From positions 1 to 64,000 of the forward strand of contig NW_019775558.1 of the NCBI RefSeq assembly GCF_001039355.2: a DNA stretch of 64,000 nucleotides. Direction: 5' to 3'. The position numbers were made by a program, and so were the translations under genes. Below, piece after piece: positions 39,301 through 54,900 of this stretch (its first letter is position 1; every line of letters starts with the position of its first letter). The notes beneath the pieces are model-generated. The model was not told where the DNA came from, did no database searches, and was given only the letters and a program-made list of their open reading frames with translations. This DNA comes from Lingula anatina. Lineage: Eukaryota; Brachiopoda; Lingulata; Lingulida; Lingulidae.

Positions 39301-42300
39301 ATGCCTGATGTGTCCAGCTGGCAAATACTGTGACCGCAATGAAGCCATAGCAGAACTGCAGAGTGGAGAGAATGCAACATCACATGGAGTGGTTACTCCG
39401 AAGGACTGCCCAGCTGGTTTCTACTGTCCTAATGGCACCCAGACTGCCCGGCAATTCCCTTGTCCTGTTGGAACGTACAGTAACACTACACAGCTGGAGA
39501 ATGTTACAGAATGTAGAGACTGTCCTGTTGGATTCTATTGCGAGGCAGAGAACATCACCAGCCCCACTGGCCTTTGTACCCCGGGTTTCTACTGTGTCCT
39601 GGGTGAAATAACACCAAGTCCACCTAATGTTACAGACCGAGGAGGCCCCTGCCCACAGGGTACTTACTGCACAGAAGGCAGCTCCTGGCCAACACCATGT
39701 CCCCAGGGTACTTATGGTGACAGAGACAGACTGCCATCCGAGGCCGATTGTGCTATATGTCCACCAGGGGAGTTCTGTGCCGTGTCGGGCATGATAGCAC
39801 CAAATGGATCCTGCCTGGCTGGGTTTTACTGTACAAACAGGTCATCAGAGGCCAACCCCTTGGGTCAGGCATATGGAGATGAGTGTCCAGTGGGTCACTA
39901 CTGTCCAACACACAGCTATATGCCAACACCATGCACAGCTGGAACATACAATCCTGTTGTCCAGAGCACCAATGTCACATCATGTTTACAGTGTGATCCA
40001 GGAAAGTTCTGCAACTACTCGGGAGCAGCTAATGTAACAGGGGATTGCTATGCAGGCTTTTACTGTACACTCGGAGCAAGCAACCCAGCCCCAAGAGATG
40101 GACTCACAGGAGACATCTGCCCAGCTGGGTCTTACTGCCCAGTTGGGTCCCCTCAGCACTTCCACTGTCTTAACGGCACCTTTACCAACTACACAGGTGC
40201 CTCAGAGTGCACCATCTGTCCTGAGGGCTACCTCTGTGTTAATCGTGACCGAGCTGACCAGTGTCCACCAGGCTACTACTGCCCAGTGGGTACTGGGGCT
40301 AACCTGCAGCTGTGTCCAGCTGGGACATATAACCCTGGGTATGGACTGACAGCAGAGAATGAGTGTACTCAATGTGATGGTGGGAAGTATTGTCAGCACC
40401 CTGCTGCTGCGGCTGTGAGTGGGAACTGTTCTGAGGGTTACTACTGTAGAACAGGTGAGTGATGAGCTGTTACCTGTTTCACAATATGAATTATCAGTAA
40501 ATGGCTTGATGAAGATGTCCATTAAAATTTGATACTAGTAAAAGATATACAGGAAAGCTATATTGTACTACCTGGTACTTTTTGTGATAAGTTGTATAAT
40601 TTTGCCAGTTTGACCTTTAAAAAAGGGCCAGGGTAAAGTTTTAAAATAAGAAACTGCTTCTATAAATGCATATATTCAATACTATGTGGTCAATTTTATT
40701 AGGTGTGGACACTGCCACCCCATCTGGCAACCATACTGGTGATGGAGGAATATGTCCAGTTGGTCACTACTGTCCACTTTCTACTGCTGACCCTATACCA
40801 TGTGAGGCAGGATCCTACAGGTATTTGATCATATATATTTATTTCAATAAGAATAAGCACTGGCAAGCTTAAGAATAAGAGTCAAAATATTTTTGGAAAA
40901 AGCATAGAACTTTATCACTTTTATTTATTATTTTATTATATTAAATCTTTTTAATGTATTTTAGAATTGAAAGAATACAGTAAAAAGTGATAAATTGCCT
41001 AATTAAATGCATTGCTGCATGTTTTCCCCCATTTTTTTATTTATAATTATAACATTTCATTCCATATCTAGTGACAGTGAGGGTCAAGCCAACTGCACCG
41101 TCTGCCCAGGTGGCTACTACTGCCTAGAGAACTCCACAACCTACACAGAACTGTGTCCATCTGGCTATTACTGTCCAGCAGGAACAGGTGCCCCCTATGA
41201 CTACCCTTGCCCCAAGGGGTCATATAACCCTGTGAATGGAAGCAATGGCCCAGAGGATTGCTTGTCTTGTCCTCCAGGACAGTACTGTCAATGTGAGTGA
41301 AGGGAAAGTTTATTTGAATTCTTTGAAATGACATAAAATGCTTTTAAAATATTTGAAATAGATTCTGTACAATGTTATCAGTAATTTTGCGATTCATTTT
41401 TATAATGAAGAATTGACTCTGAACTTAGAATATATATATTTTCACTTACATTCTAAACTGCATGATTCAAAAAGTAGAATAGTTTGTACAGATTCAAACA
41501 AAAGATTGATGAACAAGCTTTAAGAAAATACTGTTCACTTTACTGAAAAAAAAGGAAATCACCCCTGGATCACAAAGAATGATGTCTGCATAAAGTTTGT
41601 TAAAAAAATTGCATAATTGAACATCCAATTTTTTTTGCAGTTGATGGAATGTCAGCTCCCAGTGGTAACTGTACAGAGGGATACTACTGCTCTGGAGGCT
41701 CCTACATGGCCGAACCCAATGAATATGGCAATGCCACTAGCCTGTCTGAATGTACCTGCCCACTGGTCAACTACACAGGTGGACGCTGCTGGCCAGGGAC
41801 ATACTGTCCCAGTGGCAGTTGGTACCCTGTGCCCTGTGATGCTGGGTACTACTGTCATAACTATGGCCTAGCACTGCCTGCAGGCCTGTGTAACGCAGGG
41901 TATTACTGTAACGCCAATGCCTCTCAGCCTGACCCACCTTATGCCGTGTGTCTACCTGGACATTACTGTGAACAGGGGTCAGGGACACCCACTCCATGTC
42001 CAGCTGGGACAATGTCGGACACATGGGGAAATGTGAACATCACAGACTGCTTGGCTTGCACCCCTGGCTACTACTGCTCAGGAAATGCCAATACTAATAT
42101 CACTGGGCCCTGTTCAGCTGGCTTCTACTGTCCTGCTGGTCAGTCCACTGCATCACCTGCTGAGTATAATTGTACCATTGGTCACTATTGTCCTGGTGCT
42201 AATGGACAGCCACTAGCATGTCCAGCTGGATTCTATCAGAATGAAGAGGGAATGAGTAGCTGTAAGGACTGTCCAGCTGGAAGGTAAGATGTATTGTATG

Positions 42301-45300
42301 CCCAATATTGAACTAAATTGTATTAATTTCTTTATTTAACACTTTTTTGTGCTATGCATTATGATCTTTGATTTGTTATTAAAAATAAGATGGCTGTTGA
42401 AGAAATGGCTTATGATTTATATCGTAGTGTTTGGATTACGATATCAGATAATAGAATTTTTTTTGTATACCTTATATTTAGTTTGCTAAAATTTGTTAAT
42501 TTAAAATTTCAAATGCCTACAAGTTTAATTTATAACTAAATAACTGTACATCTTTGTTAATTTAGTTACTGCAACCCAGTGGAAGCAGCAGCCTTGTACA
42601 ATGTGTCCAGTCATGGTGTGGTCACTCCTGTTGACTGTCCAGTCGGTCACTACTGCCCCAACAACACCCAGGCACAAAACCAGTACCCATGTCTAGTGGG
42701 TACCTTTGGCAACACAACAAATTTGCACTCCGAGGCCCAGTGTCTGCCCTGCAGTGGAGGATACTATTGTGATGCTCTAGGTAAGCTTTTGCCTCTACTC
42801 TGTGCAGGCCTATAGGGGGTTGGGAGAGGGTTAAACAGCCTTTGGTTTTTGATTGAAAATAGTCTGCTCTTAGTCAGAATTTGATCTAGTTTCCATGCCA
42901 TTTCTCAAATGGGTCAGTTAATGGAATTAAATGGTAGTAGTCTGACAGTGGCTAGTTGGCAGATTACATTCGTTGATGTGCATGTTTTCCTTAATGTGTG
43001 TACTTAGTTACTTCTTAAGTAATGCTAAGGTTGAAAGCCACATTTTGTTCTTTTATTTTATACTGATTGCTAATGAAATTTATGCTTTATGAAAGTCATT
43101 TACTTTGTCAACATGCCCTCTTCTTCTAATTGATTTGAAGTTTCCTTTTTTCATTTGAACACAATTATGGGAAGCTTAGTGCAATTTTTTTATGATACTT
43201 CAAACATGAGAATCAGGTTTATCGGCCAGAAGACTATTTGTTTGTTTAAGTAAATACTGTTGTCAATTGACAATGTCAAATTTATTTGCAGGCCAAGCAG
43301 CTCCACGTGACACCTGTGACGCAGGCTATGTCTGTGTCTCTGGAGCCAACAACTCTCGCCCAACAGATGGCAGCACTGGATATGAGTGTCTGCCTGGCTA
43401 CTACTGCCCAAGAGGGTCAGACCAGGGGATACTGTGTCCACTCGGAACATTCAGTAACCAGTATGGACAGGAGAATGTAACAGGGTGCCAGTCTTGTACA
43501 CTTGGCATGTACTGTGCCACAGAGGGTATGTATGTGAATTCACATTTGTGTTGACATATACACATGCGTATGTATGTGCTCAACTCTTTTATTTGTTCTT
43601 CAAAATAAATATTGACACTTATTTTCTAAAACATACTTTGAATCAACGATATATAGCATAATTGAATATTGATTTATAGTAAACATTGATTAATGATTGA
43701 ATCATGATTTTTGTGATAAAAAGCATTACTTGTTATAAAAAAGTAGCAATTATCAAGAATCTCTAAAGAATTGCATGTTTTCAAAGTTTGGCATTTTTAG
43801 ATTGCATTTATTAGGGAATAGTAAATACTTTGATTCCAGAAAAAAAGACATTACTATTAATATGATATATATTTCATTATAGGTCTGACCTCTCCCACTG
43901 GGAACTGCACAGCAGGACACTACTGTGTTTCTGGAGCCATTCTGCCCAACCCTGGTAGTAACGAGACATATGGAGGGATGTGCTGGGCTGGTCACTACTG
44001 TCCAGAGGGCACTGGTGACCCCATCCCCTGTCCACAGGGGACATTCCTACCTGACGAGGGAAGAAGTGCAGTGGACGACTGCCTGAACTGTACTGGAGGG
44101 AAATACTGTGACACCACTGGACAGACTAATGTCACTGGTCAGTAGACTGACAGAAGAGTGTCTTCTATTTTTGTTGACCCCTAATTTTTTGCATTCATTT
44201 TTTCTTGTTGTTGGAACTTTTTAAATTGCATATATGTATATTCATCCGTGATATAGTTCCAAACAAGTATGTGAGTAATTTGATTTTGGAGGGGAATTAT
44301 GTATCAATGACATCTAATATTATGTAGATAATATACGATAGCATTAAATTATTTATTTATGAAATAAAGTGAAAATTTTTCAAACATGATTGCTGTTTTA
44401 ACCAGGGGACAGGTTTCTCTGTTTCATTTCTTCACATTCACCTTGGGTTTCCCCTTTCAGGTGACTGCACTGCTGGTTACTACTGCAGCAGCAAGTCCAG
44501 CAGTGCCACACCCACTGATGGTGTCACTGGTCAAGAGTGTCCAGCTGGCTATTACTGCCCCACTGGATCTTCTGCCCCCATACCTTGTGATGATGGTGAG
44601 TTTGATGTTGAGGAAATTTTGATTTCAGATTATTTTGACCTAAAATTATTGATGCTTTTTTTCTGTGAATATTGAGGAAGGAAACAGCATTTTTAATATG
44701 AAATTGTGTAAGACATAAACAGCTGTCTTTTGAAAATACATAATGATAAGTGAACATGCTTTGTCAGTGTATACATAAAGAGTAACATATCTATTATAAT
44801 TAATTACTTCATGTAAATGCATTCAATTTTACTGAATACTGATTAACAGCTACGCTTTTCTTTAAAATAAGCAAGTAAAAATAAATTGTATGCAAATTTA
44901 TATTAGAAATGTGGTAGAATAATCATGAAAACATTTCCACCCAGGCACCTACATGAACCACACCCAAGCTGCGCTCTGTGACATATGTCCACCACGTTAC
45001 TACTGCGTCAACAAAGACAGAGTTGACCCCTGTCCAAGGGGCAAGTACTGTCCAGGCAACACTGGCTTTGACTGGGGGCTGTGTCCACAGGGAACCTACG
45101 GTCCAGTGGAGATGCTGGAGAATGCCACAGAGTGTACACAGTGCGATGGAGGGTACTACTGTAGTGAGACTGGAGCTGTCAACGTGACTGGGCCCTGTTA
45201 TCCTGGTTATTTCTGCCAGCATGGTGTGAACACGCCTGCACCAAATAATAATAACACTGGCTATGGAGGTGAGCATTTTAACACATTATTACTATATGTA

Positions 45301-48300
45301 TTGTGAATTGGAGCTTTAGAGTCCTACCTTTAGTGACCCAGCTCTGCATAGAAAAATTTATACACTTAGATTGTTTTTTGTGTGCTTTAAAAAGTTATGA
45401 TATGCACCACTGATGGTCTTGTTAAATTGGTAAACTAGCAGTCAGAATTCTTTGAGCTGTCGTTAAGTCTTATGTTTATTGAGCCAGACTTAGACATTAG
45501 CCAGACTCTGGTGATGCCCATTGTGACATTACAATTCCAGATGGCTGTCCAGCTGGTCACTACTGTCCAGAAGGCTCTAGTGATGCTATTGGCTGTGCAT
45601 CGGGGACGTATACCAACATGACCCACCAGGCAACATGTCTCCCATGTGAACCTGGCTACTACTGCACTGCCAGCTCTACCACATACCTGGATCTGCCTTG
45701 TCCTACAGGTTTGTAGAGGGGATATTTGTTAGCCGTTTCTTTGGGAGGAAAATGGAATTGAAAATGTCTGCTTATTGGGTGGAGAATAGATTGAAGGCCT
45801 TTGCACCATTCTATGCATTCTAAGAAAATATAATAGATGGAATACATTTGCTAATTTTGCTGTTTAAATGAATAATTACAAGAAGGAGCCTGATGGGCTG
45901 AATTGTCTCTCTAAAAATTGGATAAATGCCAAGAATTTTTCATAGAATCAAGTGTAGTGATTTTAATATCTATGATTAAGGTGGGACATTATACCTGAGA
46001 CTATTGTAATATATAACTCGCTTCGATTGCTGCTTTCTAGGCTATCATTCATGTTTTTGTAATTTATTTTCAGGAGCCTACTGTCCACAGGGCACAGGGT
46101 CTCCATATCAGTATGAGTGTCCAGCAGGCACCTACAACAACAGAACAATGGCGGATGATGCCTTTGACTGTCTGCCTTGTCCAGGTAAACTGTCTGAAAA
46201 AACTTTAGAGTTATTTAGAAGGATAAGATGGGAATATGATGTACATAATTTTATTTCAATCTGCCTTCCCCCATCCAAAAAAAAAAAAAGGTAGAAGAAA
46301 GAATTGTTTTAAATTCACTATTTTGGATAATGATAACCCCTGGACAATTAGTCATTCATATGACACATTTCTCTTGTTACAATGTATTTTTTATACAAAA
46401 TACTCCCTAATTTTTTTTTTTAGTTGGCAAGTGATATGATTATCTAAATTTTTTATACAAAATACTCCCTAGTTTTATTTTTTAGTTGGTATGTGATATA
46501 ATTATGTAAATAACTGTTCCAGCTGGTCTGTATTGTGCTGGTGATGGTCTGGCTGAACCAAGTGGTGAATGTGCCCCAGGCTGGTTCTGCAGTCGTGGTG
46601 CTTTCTCCTCCAAACCCACACCATATGTGAACACCACTGATGACTACAGTGTGAACGGGTCCTGCCCTATCTACTCTCTCAACGAGACTGGAGGAATATG
46701 CACACCAGGTGGGGCTTTGGTTCATTGTTGTTTGACTGTTTTTGAATTTACAAAATCTTGAGCATATTTTGTAACGGGTAATATTTGCTTTTGGAGACAA
46801 GCAAAGAAAAGTGGAGTTATATCAGTGTTTTTTCTAGCAACCTTGGTACTAGATTTTTTAAAAAATCAGAAATATAAAATAATTGCTAAAGATCTAAAGT
46901 GGATAATGAAGGAATCCACAACTGTTTCAGAGTTGTATGTACAAACTTGATCAACTATAAATAATACACCCAGAAATGCAAATAATGATTATTGTGTGTG
47001 AAAGAAGAGTGTACAGCTGTAATCATGTGTGTGCCTTTGGATGATTAATTATATAGAACTTTTATTTATCTCATTCACCAATTCCAGGCAACTACTGTCC
47101 CAATGGGTCATCCCAAGCAATCCCGTGTCCTCCAGGCCAGTACTGTGATGTGTATGCTCTGGCCAGCCCAGCTGGAGACTGTAGAGAGGGCTACTACTGT
47201 AATGGCAGCTCTGTGGTAGAGAACCCAGTGGAGTGTGCTAAAGGTCACTACTGTCCAACTGGGACCACTATCCAGCAGGCCTGTCCAGCCGGGACATTTG
47301 CAAGTATGTCATTGTTGATATTGTTATGTTATATTTATGTGTAAACAATCTGTTGTGACCAATTTTTGGTAGTGTCATATCCCTAGAAACATGAAGTGTA
47401 CTACAAATTCATTTTACTTATTGCATATATTGCACATCACTAATATGCATATTCATTCATTTGAGACAGTGTATGAAGATTGAAGAAGTATTTTACTCTT
47501 TTTGTTAAGTTCCAACACTTCAGTTGAGGCATTTGGTTCAGTCTTCACCATTCAGTAAAATAAGCATTTACCATGTTTGCTTCCAGATCGCACAGGTGGC
47601 ATCAACATCACCGACTGTGAGCAGTGCACGCCAGGCTACTACTGTGAAACATATGGGGCTGACCTACCCACTGGACTGTGTGACCCAGGCTTCTACTGTC
47701 CAGGTGGTCAAGACACCATCCGGCCAATGGATCTGGTCTGTAGTCCTGGTCATTTCTGTCTCCAAGGCAGCTGGAACCAGACTGGCTGTCCATCTGGGTA
47801 CTACCAGGCCAACTGGCAGAGCTCTGACTGTGATATATGTCCAAAGGGATACTACTGCAGGGCTATTGGTATGTGTGGGCTACATGATTTATTTTACAGG
47901 ATTCTACTGTACTGAAAACTGCTTTTGAGTGAATTCCATTCATCTAATTTGCTAAAACTCAATTGACAGGCATGTATAGAAAAGTTGCAGTTCTTGTAGA
48001 AATATTATGTATAAACCCATGTCTCTCTAGAAAATATTAATTACAATGCTGAATTTGAAACTTAACAGCATAATTATTCAGTGTATCTAAGTCCATGTTG
48101 TTACCAAAATTTTTAGGTGACTACGAGGTTCTAGACACAGACAACAGTACCTCCTATGGCAACTTCAGCAGCCGTTACCGCAGCTACAGGGGTGTGTCTG
48201 TCCCCACCGTCTGTCCAGCTGGGTCTTACTGCCCACTGGGCACTAAGCATGATATAGAGTACCTGTGTCCAGCTGGTACCTATAGCAACATGACTGGACT

Positions 48301-51300
48301 GTCCAACAGTACACAATGTACACCTTGTGATGCTGGCATGTTCTGCCTGGGAGAAGGTATAATGGATGTGATTTTTTTTTGAAAAATTAAAAAGTGTATA
48401 ATTTGTCGATAAATCACTGGAATCAAATCTTGGTGTCACTAGCAAGAAAAGATAATATTTAAACTTTGTACATTTTAAGAAAGGGTATTCTGATGTCATA
48501 CAGAACATTTTACCTCACAAGAACCTGGTATGGATTTTTATGATGAGATGATGAAATAGTTATGTACATTTGTGTAAACCAGTATTTGACCAATGAACCA
48601 AATCTCATTCTTATGTTTGACTTTTTCTAGGTAACACAGCTCCCACAGGCCCTTGTTCACCACGCCACTACTGCACCTTGGGTGCCTCCACCTCAACACC
48701 AACAGATGGCGTTACTGGTGACACATGCCCTGCAGGACGCTACTGTTTGGAAGGCAGTATCACAGGTGATGGTTGTCCAGTGGGGACCTTCAGTAACGTG
48801 ACTGGCTTGGCTAATAGTAGTGAGTGCCAAGCATGCACACCCGGATATTACTGCGGACGTACAGGACTGACTGAGGAATCAGGGACATGCTGGGCAGGTG
48901 TGTGCAAGCTTTGTGTTGTCACTTTGGGTTTTTAGGAATCATTTTGGTAATCGTTGAAAAGTATTTAAAGACATACAAAGAATGAGTTTTTAAATAGATT
49001 TATGCTTTAAAAGGGAATTAAACCAAGATAAAATGTAAGCTAATTCCAATTTGTATTTTATATTTTCAAAAATAAAAGTGATGCATTTCTATTTATTCTC
49101 TGCTAATATTTTGTAAAACATGACATTCTGCATTATAAAAGGACATGACACATTTGATTAACATTGGTTAACACTGGTTAAACCTGTGATTCTAGGTTTC
49201 TATTGCACTGGTGGCTCCATTGAACCAGACCCAGTAGGACAGAGTTATGGAGACGGATGTCCTGCTGGTAACTACTGTCCTAATGGAACATACACTCCCA
49301 ACAGGTGTCCACCTGGAACCATGCTGGACATTGGCAATATGCAGGACATCACAGACTGTGTGCCTTGTAGTGCAGGTATGTGAATGGAATATAGTCATAT
49401 GTATGCATATTATATACATGTGAAAATGTATGTGTTAAAATCAATATACACAAGTGCATATGTGAAATTGTGTTTGCATATTTTGAGAAAGCTGAACAAA
49501 TGACATGATATTTAACATTAAGAAAAAAATGATCGTTGATGTGTGAATATCACAACCTAAAGAAGGAACAATATGTTATTTGAAATAAATTATACTGAGA
49601 TGTTTTTTTCTCCCAGGTTACTACTGTGAGAGTTGGGGTATGACAAACGTGACAGCACCGTGCTCTGCTGGCTTCTACTGCATGCGTGGGGCTAACAACT
49701 CTGCCCCAATGGATGGAACTACTGGTAAAATAAATTGATATTTTTACTATAAAATCCAACTGATAGATATCTTGATTGACTTGAGAATGATGTACCTCGA
49801 AAATAGATTCATCTGTGACTCATTTTGTTCTTTTTGACCTAGCTTTGTAACAACTCCAAAGATTTGAACTATTTTCAAAGTGTTCATATGACACAAAAAG
49901 AAAATAAGCAGGTGCATAAACTGGCTGGATATAAATTTATAAAACAGAAAATATTATCAAAGTGATAAAATATGGGGAAAATGCTATGTAATAGATGGAG
50001 GGAAATTTAAGGAAATGCAACCAGGATCTTTAAGTTACCTGTTTGATTACTCAGTATTCTTTATTGACCATAATTGATAAAGATTTGGAAAAAAGTAAGA
50101 TTGTAAAAAATTCTGCATTGTTTTGACATTGACGTATTTTGTTTTACTGATAACAATGTTTTCTTTTATCCAGGTGACATCTGCCCAGCTGGAGCTTACT
50201 GTGAGCTAGGGTCTGCCATTTACTCTCACTGTCCAAACGGTACCTATACGAACCACACCGGGGCCTCTGTGTGTGCCATCTGCCCACAGGGTCACTACTG
50301 TGTGAACAGGGACAGGGCAGACCCATGCACACAGGGCTACTTCTGTCCTGAGGGGACTGGAGCTGATCTACAACCCTGCCCCCTAGGGACCTTTGGGAAC
50401 ACCACAGGGCTGGGCAGTGTGGACCAGTGTACCCCGTGTACCGGAGGTTACTACTGTGGAACTCCAGGGTCACCAGACCCAGATGGTCAGTGTGACCCAG
50501 GGTATTATTGTGAGTCAGGTGTGGACACTGCCACGCCCACTAATGGTACCCATACAGGCACAGGTGACCTTTGTCCAGTTGGTCATCATTGTCCAAGAGG
50601 GTCTGCTGTACCTACCCCATGTGCTCCAGGAACATATAATTCTGATCAAGGTGAATTGTTTACATTTCATTTTATGTGCTTGTTTTCGTAATATATGTTT
50701 TAAAATTTTATCACTACTGTCAATGCACCAAAGGTATTATCTTTCTTTTTTGACCTGGTCAAAAATTATTATCTTTGAACATTTATTCTCTCTCATATTT
50801 TTGAACTGAGTGATTAGTTATTTACTCATACAATTTATTGGTATTTGCTTTACAATGGTTTTACCTTCTGTTCTTCACAGGACGTGCCACTTGCCTGACC
50901 TGTCCAGCTGGCTACTTCTGCCTCAGCAACACCAGCGATCCCTTCATCAGCCCATGTCCAGTTGGTCACTACTGTCCAGCTGGGACAGCCTATGACACCG
51001 AGAACCCCTGTCCAGCTGGGACATACAATCCAAACACCATGCAGACCAATTCTACGTCCTGTGACTCGTGTCCACCTGGTCAGTACTGCCAGAGTGCTGG
51101 ACAAAGTGCCCCCACTGGGAACTGTAGTGCTGGCTGGTTCTGTACTGGAGGGGCTATAGCATCACAGCCTATTGTTTTGGGTAAGTTGTTAAAGGAATAG
51201 TTGCAATTGGCTTTCTGCTTATTATTTTACTTGTTTTGTTTTGTGCACAAGCAAACACACTTTCTTTCTTTGATCTTTATGTATTGATGTACAACGTATA

Positions 51301-51879
51301 TGTTTTTTAGTGAAGTATACAGTAAGACCTATTATTTATAGTGGTCCTGCTAAAATGATATGTTAGAATCCTTTTGAACTTTGAATGGTTATTAGATTTA
51401 CCCACAGCAAGCCAGTGGCAGCAGCTGGTTAAACATTCTAATTTTTTTCCAGGTAATTTCACAGACATCAATGTGTGTTCCTGTCCAGAATATAACTACA
51501 CAGGAGGAAGGTGTCAGCCAGGCACATACTGCCCCAGTGGTTCCTCAGCTCCTGTACAATGTACTTCCGGGTCCTACTGTGACAACTATGAGCTGCCAAC
51601 TCCCACAGGTAAGTAGACTCATAATTATCCCATGAGAAAATGACTTGCTTAACAAAATATCTTGGGTTTTTGGGCTTGGCCTTAGACTGCTCAAACTTGG
51701 ATACCCATCAATGCAATTAGTCCGCATAAGTGCAGTTGACACACCTAAATCTGTTATTGCCATCTCTGGGAGTAAAAATTTTAAAGTATAGTAATCATAA
51801 TATATTATCAATGTCAAATATTGCAGGTATAGTTGTAAGAACCTGTATCACTCACAGGTATGCTGTGTCACTCCTGTAT

Positions 51880-51922
<43 letters not shown>

Positions 51923-54900
51923 TTTCAGGTCTCTGTTCAGCTGGTTACTACTGCCCTGGTGGTAACAAGGTACAGAATCCAACACAATACCTGTGTACTG
52001 AGGGTGCATACTGCGAACAAGGATCGCCTCTGCCAACACCTTGTCCAAACGGGACTTTCTCCAACACCACTGGGAATGTGGAGCTGGCAAATTGTCTGAA
52101 TTGTACTCCAGGTAAATTGTGATAGAGATAGAGTTTATTACAAGGTTGATGTAAACCATATGCCTTTTTAACAATTGTATCAGTACATGTGAATATTTAA
52201 TTTTGATATACAACAATATAAAAATGAATGAAAAAATGTGCAAGGGCACTATATTAAAAGCTAAATGGTTTCACATGACATCCTTTAAAGTCTCTTGTAA
52301 TTAATAATTATCTCATCAGGATGTTTTAGAAATGTCATCAAAAAAATTAGCTTCTAATGTTATGTAAACTATATTTATAATTTTCATCATATTTATCCTC
52401 TTTCCCCAGGATACTACTGTAATGGTGTAGGACTGACCAGCGTGTCTGGACCTTGTGCCGATGGTTTCTACTGTCCAGGTGGCCAAAGTACAGCCACACC
52501 AGATGAGTTCAGATGTCCACAAGGATCAGAATGTCCATCTGGCAGTCCATCACCAGTTATTTGTCAGAGAGGTAAAATTTTGTCTTCTTACACTGAACTT
52601 GTACACTCAAATGGTACAAATTCAGTTGTTCTGTTTGTGTTTAAGGAAAACTGTCATACACAGGAATAGTGTTCTTTGTATTTTGTTAGGAGAATGTCTT
52701 TCCATTGTATTTCTTCAATTTATCTATCATATCAAAAATGCAATAAACAAATATGCACACATGTAAATAAATAAATAAATAATGGAAATATAGTTTTAGA
52801 TGTGCAACATATCTGTTAAGCATATTTCCTCTCTCTCAGGATTCTTCCAAAGCAATGAAGCCCAACCATCCTGTGATGTGTGTCCATCTGGCATGTATTG
52901 TGACCCCCATGAACTGGGCAATGTGACAGGCGTGGTGACCCCTGTCGTGTGTCCAGCTGGCTACTTCTGCCCCAACAACACTCAGTATGCCACCCAGAAT
53001 CCTTGTGCCCCTGGATCTTTTAGTAACAACACTGGGCTGGCCGCACAGGGTGAGTGATAACAATGATGATAGATGACAAAGTGGATAGTTGTAAAGCCTG
53101 GAAGAAGTAATACTTTCAGTGATGTAGGCTTTCTTACAGCAGTTGTAGTATTGATAAAACTTACAACCTACCCCCTGCCCCCACATGGACTACAACCTGA
53201 TCTGTAGTGTGACACTATTTTGTTGAATATACTGATAAGTGTATTGCCATCAGAACATTTCTCAATATATGTAGGTCTGATGAACAACAATATAACCTTT
53301 AATTATTATGAACATTATCAACAATTATATTAACTTTAATTATTATGATATAAATATTTCCTTAAAAAATAGCAATATTTGTCTGGTATTTATAATTTAT
53401 TTCTCTCCACAGCTGACTGCAGTGACTGCACACCTGGGATGTACTGTGGTACAGCAGGCCTCACAGAGCCCACTGCACAGTGCCAGGCTGGCTATTTCTG
53501 TAGTGGCCGGGCCAGTACTGCCACACCTACAGATGGCGCCACAGGTGACATCTGTCCTCAGGGATTGTATTGTCCTCAGGGATCTAGTGTGGGTGAGTTG
53601 ACTACAGTGGCTCATATTTATACTGTTCAATGTATTAGCTCAGTGAATAAGAGAAAAAAATGAAAAAAATTGTATTGATTTCCTAGCACTCTGTTTGAAG
53701 ATCTGTCACTAGGTGTTTCCTGGTAAATTCTTAAATTAAAGTGACTTATTTAAAAAAAGAAGACTGAAATACCTATTGTCCAAATGAAAGTCCTCGTTTG
53801 TAACCTAAACTTGACATTTACTAAAGCTGTCATGATCTGTTCCTCAGGTGTCAACTGCCCAATAGGTCGCTATGGCAACCAGACAGGTCTAACTACATCT
53901 ACAGAATGTACCCTGTGTGACCCTGGCTGGTACTGTCCTACACCTGGCCTCACTGCCTCCTGGGGAGAGTGTACTGCAGGGCACTATTGTGAGCTGGGGG
54001 CCACAGCAGCCAGTCCAAGGAATGCAACCTGGGGCTACCTGTGTCCTGTTGGTCACTACTGTCCACAGGGAATACCCACACCAACCCCATGCCCACAAGG
54101 GACATACCAACCTTCTGCTGATGGTAAGGGCTGTGCTTAGACAATACTGTTAACTGCACCTTTCTTATTTTTTCTCATAACTATTTAAAATTCATTTTTG
54201 AAGTTATTGGGATATAATTATGCTGACAAAAAGTTTATTTTTATACTTTAACTTTTGAATTATTGATGATCTTACAGTATTTTTTATATCATGTTAGAAT
54301 TATCATCATGCTTCTAGAATAAAATTTTATTTGTCGATTAATGCATTTAGACTTTCTGTTAAATATTCTGACAAACACTCACCAGAAATGATATATTTTT
54401 ATAAGTGTATTATGAAATAATCATTTTGACTATCCTATTTAATATATTTTAGGTAAAGCCAATGTGACTGACTGCCTAGCCTGTGATGCAGGTTACTACT
54501 GCCAAGTGTCTGGAAGTGAAAATGTCACCAATCAGTGTAGTCCAGGTTATTACTGCCAGGGCGGCGCCAGCGTCTCCACTCCCACAGGTAAATTTACTTA
54601 CAAATATTTACAAGCTTTTGAGATAATTAGATTAGAATCTGATAGTGTTACCATCATTGGAAAATTAAATTAGGAGACTTACAATTCATAAAAAAATAAT
54701 AAAACTAAATGGTCTTTGATATTACATATGCATCTTCAAGGGCCTTGTTTCTTTTCTTCCCCCACCAGATGGTGTGACTGGAGACATCTGTCCAGCAGGA
54801 CACTACTGCCCTCTAGGGTCAGGTTCACCAACCCCCTGTGCCAATGCCACTTACATGAACCATACTGGGGCATCAGAGTGCTACCCATGTCCAGCTGGTC

